Part shown: piece by piece, positions 56,088 through 63,900 of the stretch
Position numbering within the stretch: position 1 is the first letter of the stretch
Layout of the letters: each line of letters begins with the position of its first letter
Source: a virus
Length of the DNA stretch: 64,000 bases
Direction: 5' to 3' (one strand)
IMG/VR virus record: IMGVR_UViG_3300011113_000265
Span: 33,018 to 97,017 of that record
Program-made: the position numbers and the translations under genes
Notes under the pieces: model-generated
Database searches by the model: none
Told to the model about the DNA's origin: nothing
What the model saw: the letters and a program-made list of their open reading frames with translations, nothing else

Positions 56088-59000
56088 TTAAAATAAACTT
56101 AATTGTGTATTAATTATTGTATCTATTTCTTTCTGAGCTTCTCTAATATAAAATTGATAGTTTATATCATATTCATGCATTTGTTTGTTTATAAAATTAT
56201 TAAATATAGTTACTTGATAATCTTTATTAATAACTTCACTAGTGCCTTTAGAATAGTATTTTATAAAGTTTGCTCCTTTATTAGATATATAATATCTAAC
56301 ATTCTTTTGTTGCTTTTCAACTAATTCTACAGCCATACCATCTTTATAACCTAAATAATGTATTTGACCATAACTATCTCTACCAAATTTCTGTCTACCA
56401 CAAAAATCATATATATTAGTATGATTCATAATAGTATTTCTGATAGGTATATTATTTACAAAGAATTGACTTAAAGCATAAGGTATAATTCTAAAACTAT
56501 TATCTTTATGATAAGCAGGTTCAGAACCAACTACTTTATCTACTTCAAATGCACCTTTATATTTAACTTTACCTTGAGTAGTTACAGCCAAATAATTATT
56601 TACATCTCTAATTACCATCTTAGAATACTCTACATATTCTAATTGTAGTTTAGTTTGTTGTTCCCAATTCTTACAAATGTTGTAGTATGCATTAATACTG
56701 TGTTGATTATTAGGTATTTTGAGAGTAATACCATCAGTATTAATTTGCAATACAGTCATATTTTTAATTCTATCAACTAATTCTTCAGCTAACATAGTTA
56801 GTAATAGTTGACCATTAAGAGTAATACACATTGTAAATTTAGGATCATATAAGAAACTATTAATATCATTAGATTTACCATATACTGAATTTGCTGCAAG
56901 TTTAAATCCATCAGCTAGTACAGTATTTTTAGCTTTTTTAGCTTCTAATCTAAGTTTAATAATTTCTTTATATATATCAACAAAATCTTTACCTAAATGC
57001 TCTATATAAAAACCATTAGTAATAGAAAGGCTTGGGTATAGACTAGCACATTTATACCCATTTAAAAAATATTCTTAGATTTCTCTAAGGATTGGACTAT
57101 ATCTTCTTTTTCAATTTTAACTTTAACCCAAATATATCCATATATTGATGGTTTTTCACCACTACATACTGCATATATATTGTGTTTTTTATAATTAGGA
57201 TTTTCATTTATTATATCAATCAATTTATCCCATATTTTAATTAAAATCATATCTTTTGTATATTGATATATTTTATATTTAGTATGTTTATGAGATACTT
57301 TTTCAGACATTTGAATTTTAATTTCAGGATTATTTTTCCAAAATTTAGAAATTTTTAATCCAACTTCTTTATTCATTTCTGGAAATTTAATATTTCTTAA
57401 CTTTCTACTTTCACTTAATTTATTTTTAGTTTCTTGTAAAACTAAACAATTTGTTGAAGTATCTTGTCTAAGATTATATCCAAAATTTCTGTCTATTGAT
57501 TTATAAACATTTATCCAATATAATTCTTTTTCTTTTAAAACAAGTTCATCAAAATATTCTAAATATTCTAATATAAAATATTCAAAATTATTTTTACCAT
57601 ATTTATGCCAAGAATTAATTAAATGTCTATTTTCATCTTTTGATTTAGTATTTAAATGAGTTATATGTTGTTTAATTCTAAAATATATATTTTTAGATTT
57701 TCCAATATAAACTTTATTATTTACTAAATTTCTGATACAATAAATTCCTATTTTTCCTAAATGTTGTTTTCTATTTAATTTCATAATAATTATATAATAT
57801 TTATATAATATATTAATTAAATTAAATTATCCAATTTTTTAGGATATTATTTTTAGTTAAAAATTGTTAAAGCCTTCCGCTTCGAGGTTATTTACCCCTA
57901 CTCTACTCCATTCACTTATTAGTGTGTTTCGATAGTCTCTGAACTTTCATTTGATTGTAAATCAAATGCTTAGCTGCTGATTGCCATATCTATTTGATTT
58001 AGGTTTCCAGCAATTCAAAAGGTTAAGACGCTGCTATCAACGTCTGCATCAATTATAATATAATCTTCATTAGATTCATATACACCAGCTTTAATACAAC
58101 CATGTCATTTTGTTATCTTAAAGGCTTTTTATCCTTTAATTCTTATTCTTATATCATTGAATAAGTTCGGCATATATTTTCATCCCGTAAGGATGTTGGA
58201 TACTCTTGGACATATTATATTCTAAACAAAGAAGCAGGCTTTCCAACCTGCGACTTACAAATGGAATTAAACCATTACTCTTTGTTTAGTTTCAATATCT
58301 ATGCTCTACACTACTTAACTTTATTAAAGGTTAAGTTAGCACGGTATTTTCCAAGTTAATTGATAAGGAATCCACCGTTTTTACCCAATTTATTACCTTT
58401 TAGTTACCTAAAAGGAGGACACACATTTTATCCCACCAGTACCATAGTCATATTTAAAACCTTTATATATTACAGATTCACTAATACTACCTTTAGTTTC
58501 TCTAATAACTTTACTTTTTAACTTATTAAGTAATTTATTAAAGTCATCAGATTTAAACTTAATATAAGGTAATATACAATCATTAAGATTAATAGAATCT
58601 CTATGAGTACGCATCTTTTTAACATCCCAAGGATTTGTTTTAGTCTTATCAGTATATAGTTTAAGAATAAGTTGTTCACCTATTCTACTATCAGACCAAT
58701 TAATACAAGGAATATCAAATTGAGTTATTAATGATTTGCGTAGCTCTATTTTAGGAAGAGAGTTAGTATAAAATCTATAAGTTGCTAATACATCGTTAAG
58801 ATTATATTCAAGTATAGGAGTAATCTCATCAAAAGAAATATCAGTTCTTTTGTGATCAATTGGCATTTCCATAACATTAGGATAATTCATACTTATCTCT
58901 AATGCTTTTAGACTTGTACTACGAGCTTTGTTGTTATAATGCCATATTTTAAATAAGTCTAATTGAGGTATTAATACTTCACGTTCTTTAATAGATACAC

Positions 59001-59319
59001 TTGTTACAAAGTTTTTCTGATTCTGTTCTTCAATAATACTTGTAGCTTTATTATGTATTTCTTTAATAATAAATTCTCTACTAGAATCTTTATTAATAGA
59101 TTTAAGTATAAAATGAATAACAGGATAATCAAAGTTAACATTGTTAAATCCAATATGTCCTTTACAAGATTTAAGATGCATTATAAGACTATTATAATCC
59201 CACCTATCTTTGTGAAGAACATATTGGACTATTTCTTCAGTATCAATATTAAAAGCTGTATAAGTAAAACAACTAGCTAATGTTTCTATATCATATACCC
59301 ATACACTTCTATTTTGCAT
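56088..59319 (-). CDS. Family B DNA polymerase in three exons
   Basis: Joining 59319-58430, 58105-58040 and 57048-56088 gives 638 residues in one frame. Exon 1 holds the 3'-5' exonuclease domain (VYDIETLAS, HIGFNNVNFDYPV, YNLNDVLATYRFY) and ends in the YGTGGI motif. Exon 2 (22 codons) contributes HGCIKAGVYES and IIIDADV. Exon 3 starts ASLYPS, completing motif A, then has KLAANSVYGK (motif B) and QINTDGIT (motif C). It copies the genome with proofreading. Splice points follow from reading frame, U at each 5' exon end, G at each intron end and P1 pairings. Unspliced, no product carries both halves of motif A. It starts in a TAATG overlap with the NAMPT C-terminal gene. Confidence 0.93.
57049..58039 (-). 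ncRNA. Group I intron 2 (991 nt) in the DNA polymerase gene
   Basis: The intron sits between V319 and A320 of motif A. P1 pairs exon AGACGT with intron GCGTCT through a terminal U-G. The core has Q-like AATCAGCAGC (57973-57982), R-like GTTCAGAGACTATC (57931-57944) and S-like AAGATATAGTCC (57094-57105), with GACTA and TAGTC forming P7. A TTAGA-GAAA-TCTAA P9 hairpin follows. It carries a GIY-YIG ORF whose last codons include the S element. The last base is G57049. Confidence 0.9.
57062..57784 (-). CDS. GIY-YIG homing endonuclease inside the polymerase intron
   Basis: The protein has 240 residues. GIYCIRNLVNNKVYIGKSKN gives the GIY and YIG halves, followed by R-x-x-QH and a Glu-containing helix (the catalytic Arg and Glu are expected here). 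The C-terminal part (YKIYQYTKDMILIKIWDKLI, then NIYAVCSGEKPSIYGYIWV) fits the intron-encoded nuclease repeat (NUMOD1-like) that binds DNA. It makes the intron mobile by cutting intronless polymerase alleles. Its ATG lies about 255 bases into the intron, and its stop is 13 bases before the 3' splice site, so its coding end overlaps the splicing core. Confidence 0.92.
   Translation of the reverse strand: MKLNRKQHLGKIGIYCIRNLVNNKVYIGKSKNIYFRIKQHITHLNTKSKDENRHLINSWHKYGKNNFEYFILEYLEYFDELVLKEKELYWINVYKSIDRNFGYNLRQDTSTNCLVLQETKNKLSESRKLRNIKFPEMNKEVGLKISKFWKNNPEIKIQMSEKVSHKHTKYKIYQYTKDMILIKIWDKLIDIINENPNYKKHNIYAVCSGEKPSIYGYIWVKVKIEKEDIVQSLEKSKNIF
58106..58429 (-). ncRNA. Group I-like intron 1 (324 nt) in the DNA polymerase gene
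   Basis: The intron interrupts codon 297 within the YGTGGI-HGC segment. The 5' exon ends in U, the intron ends in G (AAAATG), and P1 can pair exon GGGAT with intron GTCCT. A candidate P7 pairs GCATA-GA-TATT (58294-58304) with AATATATGC (58170-58178). A 10-bp long-range stem (CTAAACAAAG with CTTTGTTTAG) and a CATCC/GGATG hairpin lie between them. The 3' end (AGGATAAA, paired CCT arm, AAGATAACA) closely resembles that of the intron at 52347-52623. It contains no ORF. The core is less canonical than that of the other two introns. Confidence 0.72.
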
Positions 59320-60191
59320 TAAATTCTATTTAAATTATTTCTTACTTCTTCTAATGTAGTTTGATTGTAAAATTTACCATCTTCGTAAATTACTTGAAGT
59401 AAACCTCTTTGTTCTTCTTCTGGAGTACATTCTGTTTTTACAATAATTGGTTTAAGTGAACCATCTGGTGGACAACCTAAAGCTTTATATGTTTCCATAC
59501 TACCATCATAACAAACTTTACATAATCCTCTCAAAGATTTTTTAGTACCATCATCTGTTACTGGATCTTTGTAGATATTGTATGATTCAACATTATAAAC
59601 AGGATCACCACTACCCATTGATTTATAACCTTGTAAGGTTTTAACTTCAAACCAAGCACCTTTAGCAGCAAATCCTAAAGTATCACGAGTATTATATTGA
59701 TAAGTAAAACTACCTACACCTAATACAATATTAGTAGCTGCAAATCCTTTAGCTGCTAATCTCTCATAGATTTGAGCTTGTCTTTCAGGAGTAATACTAT
59801 CACCATAAATAGCACCTATATGAGGGTCTAATACTTTAAAACCTTGTTCATTAATTGTACCTCCAAAGATATCCCAAAGAAGTTCTATTACGCCTTTATA
59901 CTTAGGGTGTGGAGTTTCATTATTTTTAAAAACTAAAGTAGAATGTTCTTCTCCACAAATAATATCTACAGGATCTCCACTATCAGGTCTAATTACTAAT
60001 TTACCATCTCTAGCCATAATAGCTTCTTTATTAGCAGGTAAATATTCAGTAATAAGTTTCCATAAATCAAATGTATCTGCCACAATTGAAAGAATACCTT
60101 TAGGAAATAATTGTAACCAATCTGCAATCATCTGTTGTTCACCTAATGAACGCTTTTCTTGTTCTGTTAATTGTCTAATTCTTGTTTTCAT
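59319..60191 (-). CDS. Nicotinamide phosphoribosyltransferase, C-terminal half
   Basis: The 290-residue protein has KGILSIVADTFDLWK (31-45), LVIRPDSGDP (65-74, ligands for PRPP and nicotinamide), GAIYGDSITPERQ, LGVGSFTYQYNTRDTLGFA (157-175, the Gly-Ser loop) and FEVKTLQG. These are the second half of the NAMPT barrel, which converts nicotinamide and PRPP to NMN. The first half is a separate ORF at 61235-62116. Its ATG overlaps the stop of the 122-residue gene (ATGA), so it is translated by coupling. Together the halves hold 583 residues, longer than usual. It is fully intact from the split point to its end, which argues for use as a two-chain enzyme. Confidence 0.88.
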   Translation of the reverse strand: MKTRIRQLTEQEKRSLGEQQMIADWLQLFPKGILSIVADTFDLWKLITEYLPANKEAIMARDGKLVIRPDSGDPVDIICGEEHSTLVFKNNETPHPKYKGVIELLWDIFGGTINEQGFKVLDPHIGAIYGDSITPERQAQIYERLAAKGFAATNIVLGVGSFTYQYNTRDTLGFAAKGAWFEVKTLQGYKSMGSGDPVYNVESYNIYKDPVTDDGTKKSLRGLCKVCYDGSMETYKALGCPPDGSLKPIIVKTECTPEEEQRGLLQVIYEDGKFYNQTTLEEVRNNLNRI

Positions 60192-60556
60192 TTTTCTAAT
60201 GTTTTAAATATTTCTTTAATTTTAGCATCAATTAGAGCTTTATTATCAGACAAAATAGAATTAATTAGTTTATTACCATCACTTCTCCATCCCATATTAT
60301 GTGTGAAAAAATCATGTAATTGTATTTTTTTAATTTCTTCTTTAATATGCTCGTCTAAAGATTCTTTAAAGTTAGGTATAAGCTCTTGAATACCATCTGT
60401 AGCTATCTGTTTAGCCATTACAGATAACATAACTCTTGATTTATCTTGAGATACAGAAATTTCACCAACACAATTTCTAACGTGTTTTCTAATTTCTTCT
60501 TTAACTATTTTTTTGATTTCTTCTTCTGAAAGATAATCTTCAATTTTTATTTCCAT
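60188..60556 (-). CDS. Small helical protein inside the split NAMPT region
   Basis: The 122-residue protein is highly charged and helical (IEDYLSEEEIKKIVKEEIRK, then FKESLDEHIKEEIKKIQ), ending in IKEIFKTLEK. It resembles phage helical scaffold-like or hypothetical small proteins, with no catalytic motif. It lies between the two NAMPT halves on their strand and is coupled to the C-terminal half through ATGA. It may have come in with the HNH gene or be a phage gene caught during rearrangement. A possible role in holding the two NAMPT halves together is speculation. Confidence 0.55.
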   Translation of the reverse strand: MEIKIEDYLSEEEIKKIVKEEIRKHVRNCVGEISVSQDKSRVMLSVMAKQIATDGIQELIPNFKESLDEHIKEEIKKIQLHDFFTHNMGWRSDGNKLINSILSDNKALIDAKIKEIFKTLEK

Positions 60557-60582
60557 GTTTTATTAAAATATTTGTTAAATAA

Positions 60583-60614
60583 TTTGGTATTTACAGAATT
60601 ATTCACTATCTTTG
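60583..60614 (+). promoter_or_regulatory. Bacteroidota-type promoter of the HNH gene
   Basis: TTTG at 60583-60586 and TATCTTTG at 60607-60614, spaced 20 bases, match the Bacteroides housekeeping promoter (-33 TTTG and -7 TAnnTTTG). The expected start of transcription falls at or within a few bases of the ATG at 60619, giving a leaderless or nearly leaderless mRNA. It is the clearest host-type promoter I found. Confidence 0.72.
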
Positions 60615-60618
60615 TATT

Positions 60619-61269
60619 ATGAAAGAATGTATAAAATGTAAAATTACCAAAGATTTATCTTGTTTTCCTAAAGATAAAAGGTTAATTTCTGGTTATCGTC
60701 CTAAATGTCAAACTTGTTTGAATGAAGAACAAAGTATCAGAAGAAAAAATAATATTGATAGATATAAAGCTACTCGTAAATTATATTATCAAACTAACAT
60801 TGAAAAAATGAGAACTGAAAAAATAGAATATTACAAAAATCATAAAGAAGATAAAGCTTTATATGATATTCAATATAGAGAAAAGAATAAGGAAAAAATT
60901 GCTGCTTATAAAAAAGAATGGGATAAAAAGCAAATGCAAGATAGTATCATCTATAAAATTAAAAAGAATCTAAGAAGAAGAGTTCACCATGCTTTGAATG
61001 GTAAAACTAAATCTATTTCTACAATGAAATTAATAGGTTGTACACCTGAATATTTCAAAGAATATATAGAATCTTTATTTTTAGAAAATATGTCTTGGGA
61101 TAATTATGGAGAATGGCATATTGACCACATTATTCCTTGTTTTGCTTTTGATTTATCTATTCCTGAACAGCAAGAAAAATGTTTTCATTATTCTAATCAA
61201 AGACCTTTATGGAAAACAGATAATTTAAAAAGACCTAAAAGTATCGAACAGCTTCCCACTGCTGAGTAG
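60619..61269 (+). CDS. HNH endonuclease inserted between NAMPT halves
   Basis: The 216-residue protein has an N-terminal zinc ribbon (CIKCKITKDLSCFPKD, then CQTC) and a basic helix. The C-terminal core is EWHIDHIIPCFAFDLSIPEQ with HYSNQRPLWKTDNL, the HNH type common in phage homing genes. It runs opposite to its neighbours and has its own promoter. The last 10 residues (KSIEQLPTAE) are the antisense of the end of the NAMPT N-terminal ORF. This suggests that the original gene ended sooner and that the insertion point is near 61238. It probably spreads by cutting the intact NAMPT gene. Confidence 0.86.
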   Translation: MKECIKCKITKDLSCFPKDKRLISGYRPKCQTCLNEEQSIRRKNNIDRYKATRKLYYQTNIEKMRTEKIEYYKNHKEDKALYDIQYREKNKEKIAAYKKEWDKKQMQDSIIYKIKKNLRRRVHHALNGKTKSISTMKLIGCTPEYFKEYIESLFLENMSWDNYGEWHIDHIIPCFAFDLSIPEQQEKCFHYSNQRPLWKTDNLKRPKSIEQLPTAE

Positions 61270-62116
61270 TTTCATTAAATTGTTCTTCTACTTGTGAATA
61301 CTTTTCAGCTTCTGCAAATATTTTGGTGCAGGAGCAACTGTGTTCACTTGCATTTACAGAGTAAATAGGCATTTCATCATCCTTAACACCATAGAAATAT
61401 CTTGCTGCTGGAATAACTGGTAACGTATCAGAACCTTTAAATGATGTAGCATGACCTAAACCAATAAGATATTGACTCATTGGGTCAAGACCTCTAGCAG
61501 AAAAATCATGACACATAAAGTCAACTAGCCACTCATTTTTAGGATCAGTCTTTCTAACCCATTCTTCAGCTTGTCTACGATATAATTTAGCAATAGTAGC
61601 TGCTGTAGATGGTTTCCAAGCTAATGCTGATACTACTGTTTCAAGATATAAGGTTAACCATGCAAATCCATCAACTGTATTAATGAATGTCATATGAGGA
61701 ATATTAGGATTAGTTTCAATACCTTCAGGTAATGCTTTTACTCTAATAGGTAAATAACCTAAATCCCATAATTCTTCAAAGTGCTTACCATCATACTCCA
61801 TACCTAAGTATAAAGACATATCTTTTACAAATTGTAGAGCTTCAAATTTAAGTTGAGCATTATGTTCTTTACTAAAAGAAGATGTTTTAGACCATCTTTG
61901 CTTATTCATAAAAAAATTCTCTTCAAACTCATCATGTAACCATCTCCAAACTAATTGTTGACCAAATGATACTATTTTAGTAATTCCTTTAGGAGCATGT
62001 TTAGTACTTCTAGGTATCCATGTACCATATAATTTGGTAGTACCTGGAGCTAACATTGCTTTGTGTCCTACTTTATACCCATCAGATAGGTATAGACTGT
62101 TTATTTTAAAACTCAT
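61235..62116 (-). CDS. Nicotinamide phosphoribosyltransferase, N-terminal half
   Basis: The 293-residue protein has LYLSDGYKVGHKAML (8-22), KIVSFGQQLVWRW, CHDFSARGLDPM (202-213), TSFKGSDTLPVI (224-235) and VNASEHSCSC (254-263), with catalytic H259. These are typical of the first half of bacterial and phage NAMPT (pre-B cell-enhancing factor family). The residues that follow (QFNETTQQWEAVRYF) stop at TAG within the HNH gene region, before the second-half residues that bind PRPP. It lies 1 base after the PRPP synthetase gene, which supplies its substrate. Confidence 0.9.
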   Translation of the reverse strand: MSFKINSLYLSDGYKVGHKAMLAPGTTKLYGTWIPRSTKHAPKGITKIVSFGQQLVWRWLHDEFEENFFMNKQRWSKTSSFSKEHNAQLKFEALQFVKDMSLYLGMEYDGKHFEELWDLGYLPIRVKALPEGIETNPNIPHMTFINTVDGFAWLTLYLETVVSALAWKPSTAATIAKLYRRQAEEWVRKTDPKNEWLVDFMCHDFSARGLDPMSQYLIGLGHATSFKGSDTLPVIPAARYFYGVKDDEMPIYSVNASEHSCSCTKIFAEAEKYSQVEEQFNETTQQWEAVRYF

Positions 62117-62117
62117 A

Positions 62118-63029
62118 TTAAAATACGTTTAATTGTTTAACTAAATAAGGATAAATATAATCTTGACCATCATTATCAGGTTTATAATCTTGATAACTAT
62201 TAGTACAATAAATACCATCAAAGTATTGACCTAATTCTTCTAATCCTTTAGAGAATATACCGTGAGTTACTATAAGATAGATTTTAGGCTTTGGGTTAAA
62301 TAATTCATATTGCATTTTAATTTCTTTAGCAATATTAATAAAAGTTGCTCCACCATCACATATATCATCAATTATAATAATATCCTTGTATAACTCATCA
62401 ATATGATCAATTGGTACTACAGTTTTAGTCAACTTACCATCAATATCTCTATCTTTACTACAAGTAATAATATCTCCTTTATAACCTATTTGTTCAGCTA
62501 ATTTATAGATTTTCTTACTTGCACCTGCATCTGGTGATACTAAAATAAATTCTTCTCCATATAATTTTAAAGGTCCTAAAAAAGTATCTAGTGCTTTTCT
62601 TACTAATTCTTCATTAGATATTTTTCTAAATCCTTTAATACAAGCTTCAAGTACATCACTATGAGGATCAATACAAGTAACTGTTTTAAAGTTTAAAGAA
62701 TTAATAATAGGACAAATAACATCACGTAGATAATTATTCCCTCCTTCTTCAAACTTTCTATCACTTCTAGCACCTATAATATATGGAACATAAAGATGAA
62801 TTTCTTCTACACCTAATTCGCGTAAAGATGCTACAGTACATACAATAAGTTCTAAATCTAACCAATTGTTTAAACGTGATTTGATTTCAATAGAATCATT
62901 AGCTTCTATATGAGAAAAGGTATCTCTATTATTAGATAAAATAACAATATTTTGTTGACCATCAGGAAACTTACTGATTTTATATTTAATATCTGACTTA
63001 TCTAAGTCTACTAAGTTTAATGTTTTCAT
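62118..63029 (-). CDS. prs: Ribose-phosphate pyrophosphokinase (PRPP synthetase)
   Basis: The 303-residue protein has YIIGARSDRKFEEG (83-96), TCIDPHSDVLE (118-128), LVSPDAGASKKI (163-174) and the PRPP loop IIIIDDICDGGATF (217-230). These are the motifs of Prs-type enzymes, which make PRPP from ribose 5-phosphate and ATP. The length and motif order are normal, and catalytic residues are present. Directly upstream of the NAMPT genes, it forms a two-step route to NMN, a precursor of NAD. Phages carrying this pair can restore NAD depleted by host defences; that role here is inference. Confidence 0.93.
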   Translation of the reverse strand: MKTLNLVDLDKSDIKYKISKFPDGQQNIVILSNNRDTFSHIEANDSIEIKSRLNNWLDLELIVCTVASLRELGVEEIHLYVPYIIGARSDRKFEEGGNNYLRDVICPIINSLNFKTVTCIDPHSDVLEACIKGFRKISNEELVRKALDTFLGPLKLYGEEFILVSPDAGASKKIYKLAEQIGYKGDIITCSKDRDIDGKLTKTVVPIDHIDELYKDIIIIDDICDGGATFINIAKEIKMQYELFNPKPKIYLIVTHGIFSKGLEELGQYFDGIYCTNSYQDYKPDNDGQDYIYPYLVKQLNVF

Positions 63030-63034
63030 ATTTA

Positions 63035-63247
63035 TTATGTTACAATATCTACTTTATGACTATAATCTTTTAATAAACTATCTAAACATTCAAAACAAGC
63101 TTCATTAGCATCTATTTTATTTAACCATTTAGCTCTAAATAGTTCTACATAATTCATTACAGCTTTCTTATGTTTAATAGTATTGTTAGAATTACTAATA
63201 ACATTAACTGTTTTAGTATAATCTTTTAAAAATTGAGGATTACTCAT
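63035..63247 (-). CDS. Small protein, function unknown
   Basis: The 70-residue protein is helical and charged (MSNPQFLKDYTKTVNVISNS, then YVELFRAKWLNKIDANEACF) with two Cys near the end. It overlaps the next gene upstream by 8 bases and precedes the PRPP synthetase gene by 5. It is part of the early operon. I do not recognise a family. Confidence 0.55.
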   Translation of the reverse strand: MSNPQFLKDYTKTVNVISNSNNTIKHKKAVMNYVELFRAKWLNKIDANEACFECLDSLLKDYSHKVDIVT

Positions 63248-63530
63248 TTATTTCAGTTTTAGGTTCTTCTTTACTTAATTGTGAATATTTTTCCATAGCC
63301 TTTTGAAATACTAAAGGTCTATATACTTCATATAAAGCTTCTTTATCTGTTTTAGATAATTTAATTGTTTTATTATATACATCTTTAGCAAATTGATCTA
63401 ATTCTTCAAAAGATAGTTTTTTATATTCTTCAAGTTTACTAATATATCTGTTTGCTATTTTAGCTTGTTGAGAACTTTTAAATAATTGTTTTAAAACACG
63501 TTTTTGGTGTCTATTTTGTGATTGAGCCAT
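63240..63530 (-). CDS. Small basic helical protein, function unknown
   Basis: The 96-residue protein has a strongly basic first third (SQNRHQKRVLKQLFKSSQQA, then KIANRYISKLEEYK), a helical middle and an acidic tail (KEEPKTEINE). The charge split suggests nucleic-acid or protein binding. No motif is recognised. It overlaps the downstream 70-residue gene by 8 bases, and its upstream region contains a GC-rich tandem repeat that may be a control region. Confidence 0.55.
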   Translation of the reverse strand: MAQSQNRHQKRVLKQLFKSSQQAKIANRYISKLEEYKKLSFEELDQFAKDVYNKTIKLSKTDKEALYEVYRPLVFQKAMEKYSQLSKEEPKTEINE

Positions 63531-63570
63531 AGGTTATTAATTTTAATTGTTGTGTATGCGATATAATTTA

Positions 63571-63587
63571 GCGGGTAGCGGGTAGTT
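63571..63587 (-). repeat. GC-rich 7-base tandem repeat
   Basis: GCGGGTA is repeated twice, followed by GTT (63571-63587), in the 55-base gap between two small early genes. The G/C content is far above the surroundings. Possible uses are a regulatory site or a recombination scar; nothing more can be said. Confidence 0.5.
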
Positions 63588-63813
63588 AGCGGCAATTTAG
63601 TAACCGCTTCCAAACCACCCTGTATGCTTCATATTCGTATTTGAGACCATCTCCACGTTGGATATAAAATTTACCATCGTGGTATCTACCTAATAATATT
63701 GTTGTAAAATCTCGTACTTTAAATAGATAAATATCGTGAGATAAAATGCCACTAACAGCACCTAAACAAGATGGCTCATTTCCGTTTTCTAATGAAGTTT
63801 TTTCTGTGTTCAT
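63586..63813 (-). CDS. Small protein in a compositionally distinct island
   Basis: The 75-residue protein has a beta-rich second half (DIYLFKVRDFTTILLGRYHD, then GKFYIQRGDGLKYEYEAYRV) that looks like a small SH3-like or WYL-like domain. Its base composition is less AT-rich than its neighbours, and it is flanked by GC-rich blocks, which suggests transfer from another genome. No family is recognised. It uses ATG at 63813 and stops with TAA in the GC repeat region. Confidence 0.55.
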   Translation of the reverse strand: MNTEKTSLENGNEPSCLGAVSGILSHDIYLFKVRDFTTILLGRYHDGKFYIQRGDGLKYEYEAYRVVWKRLLNCR

Positions 63814-63836
63814 ACTTTTGTTCTTTTAATTAAGTT

Positions 63837-63900
63837 ACGAGGTATTAATCAGCCACCTCGTTTAGCTGCGGCACGTTAGGCACAATAGCACCCAACCGCA
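63837..63900. other. GC-rich intergenic block with inverted repeats
   Basis: In the 87-base gap between two minus-strand genes there is a 7-bp inverted repeat (ACGAGGT at 63837-63843 with ACCTCGT at 63855-63861) and a second imperfect one (GTTAGGC with ACCCAAC, around 63876-63896). The block is about half G/C in a genome near 30%. It could be a promoter or operator for the 75-residue gene, or an insertion scar. Confidence 0.45.

Noticed and set aside
56103-56324. 73-residue hydrophobic plus-strand ORF in polymerase exon 3
   Set aside because: It is antisense to the polymerase C-terminus; the apparent membrane protein is an artefact of AT-rich antisense sequence.
56088-56831. A separate short gene starting MCITLNGQLL
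   Set aside because: The conserved polymerase frame extends upstream to 57048 (ASLYPS and KLAANSVYGK), so this ATG is internal.
58408-59319. A complete 303-residue exonuclease gene ending CVSSF
   Set aside because: The last residues are intron read-through; exon 1 ends at 58430 and continues in the next exons.
60557-61260. Group I intron with reversed HNH gene in NAMPT
   Set aside because: No Q/R/S elements or P1 pairing could be found on the minus strand outside the HNH gene, and the C-terminal half has its own coupled start codon.
63876-63896. Integron attC-like site (GTTAGGC with ACCCAAC)
   Set aside because: The two motifs fit the core-site consensus, but their order and the 8-base spacing do not match an attC fold, and no cassette or integrase is present.
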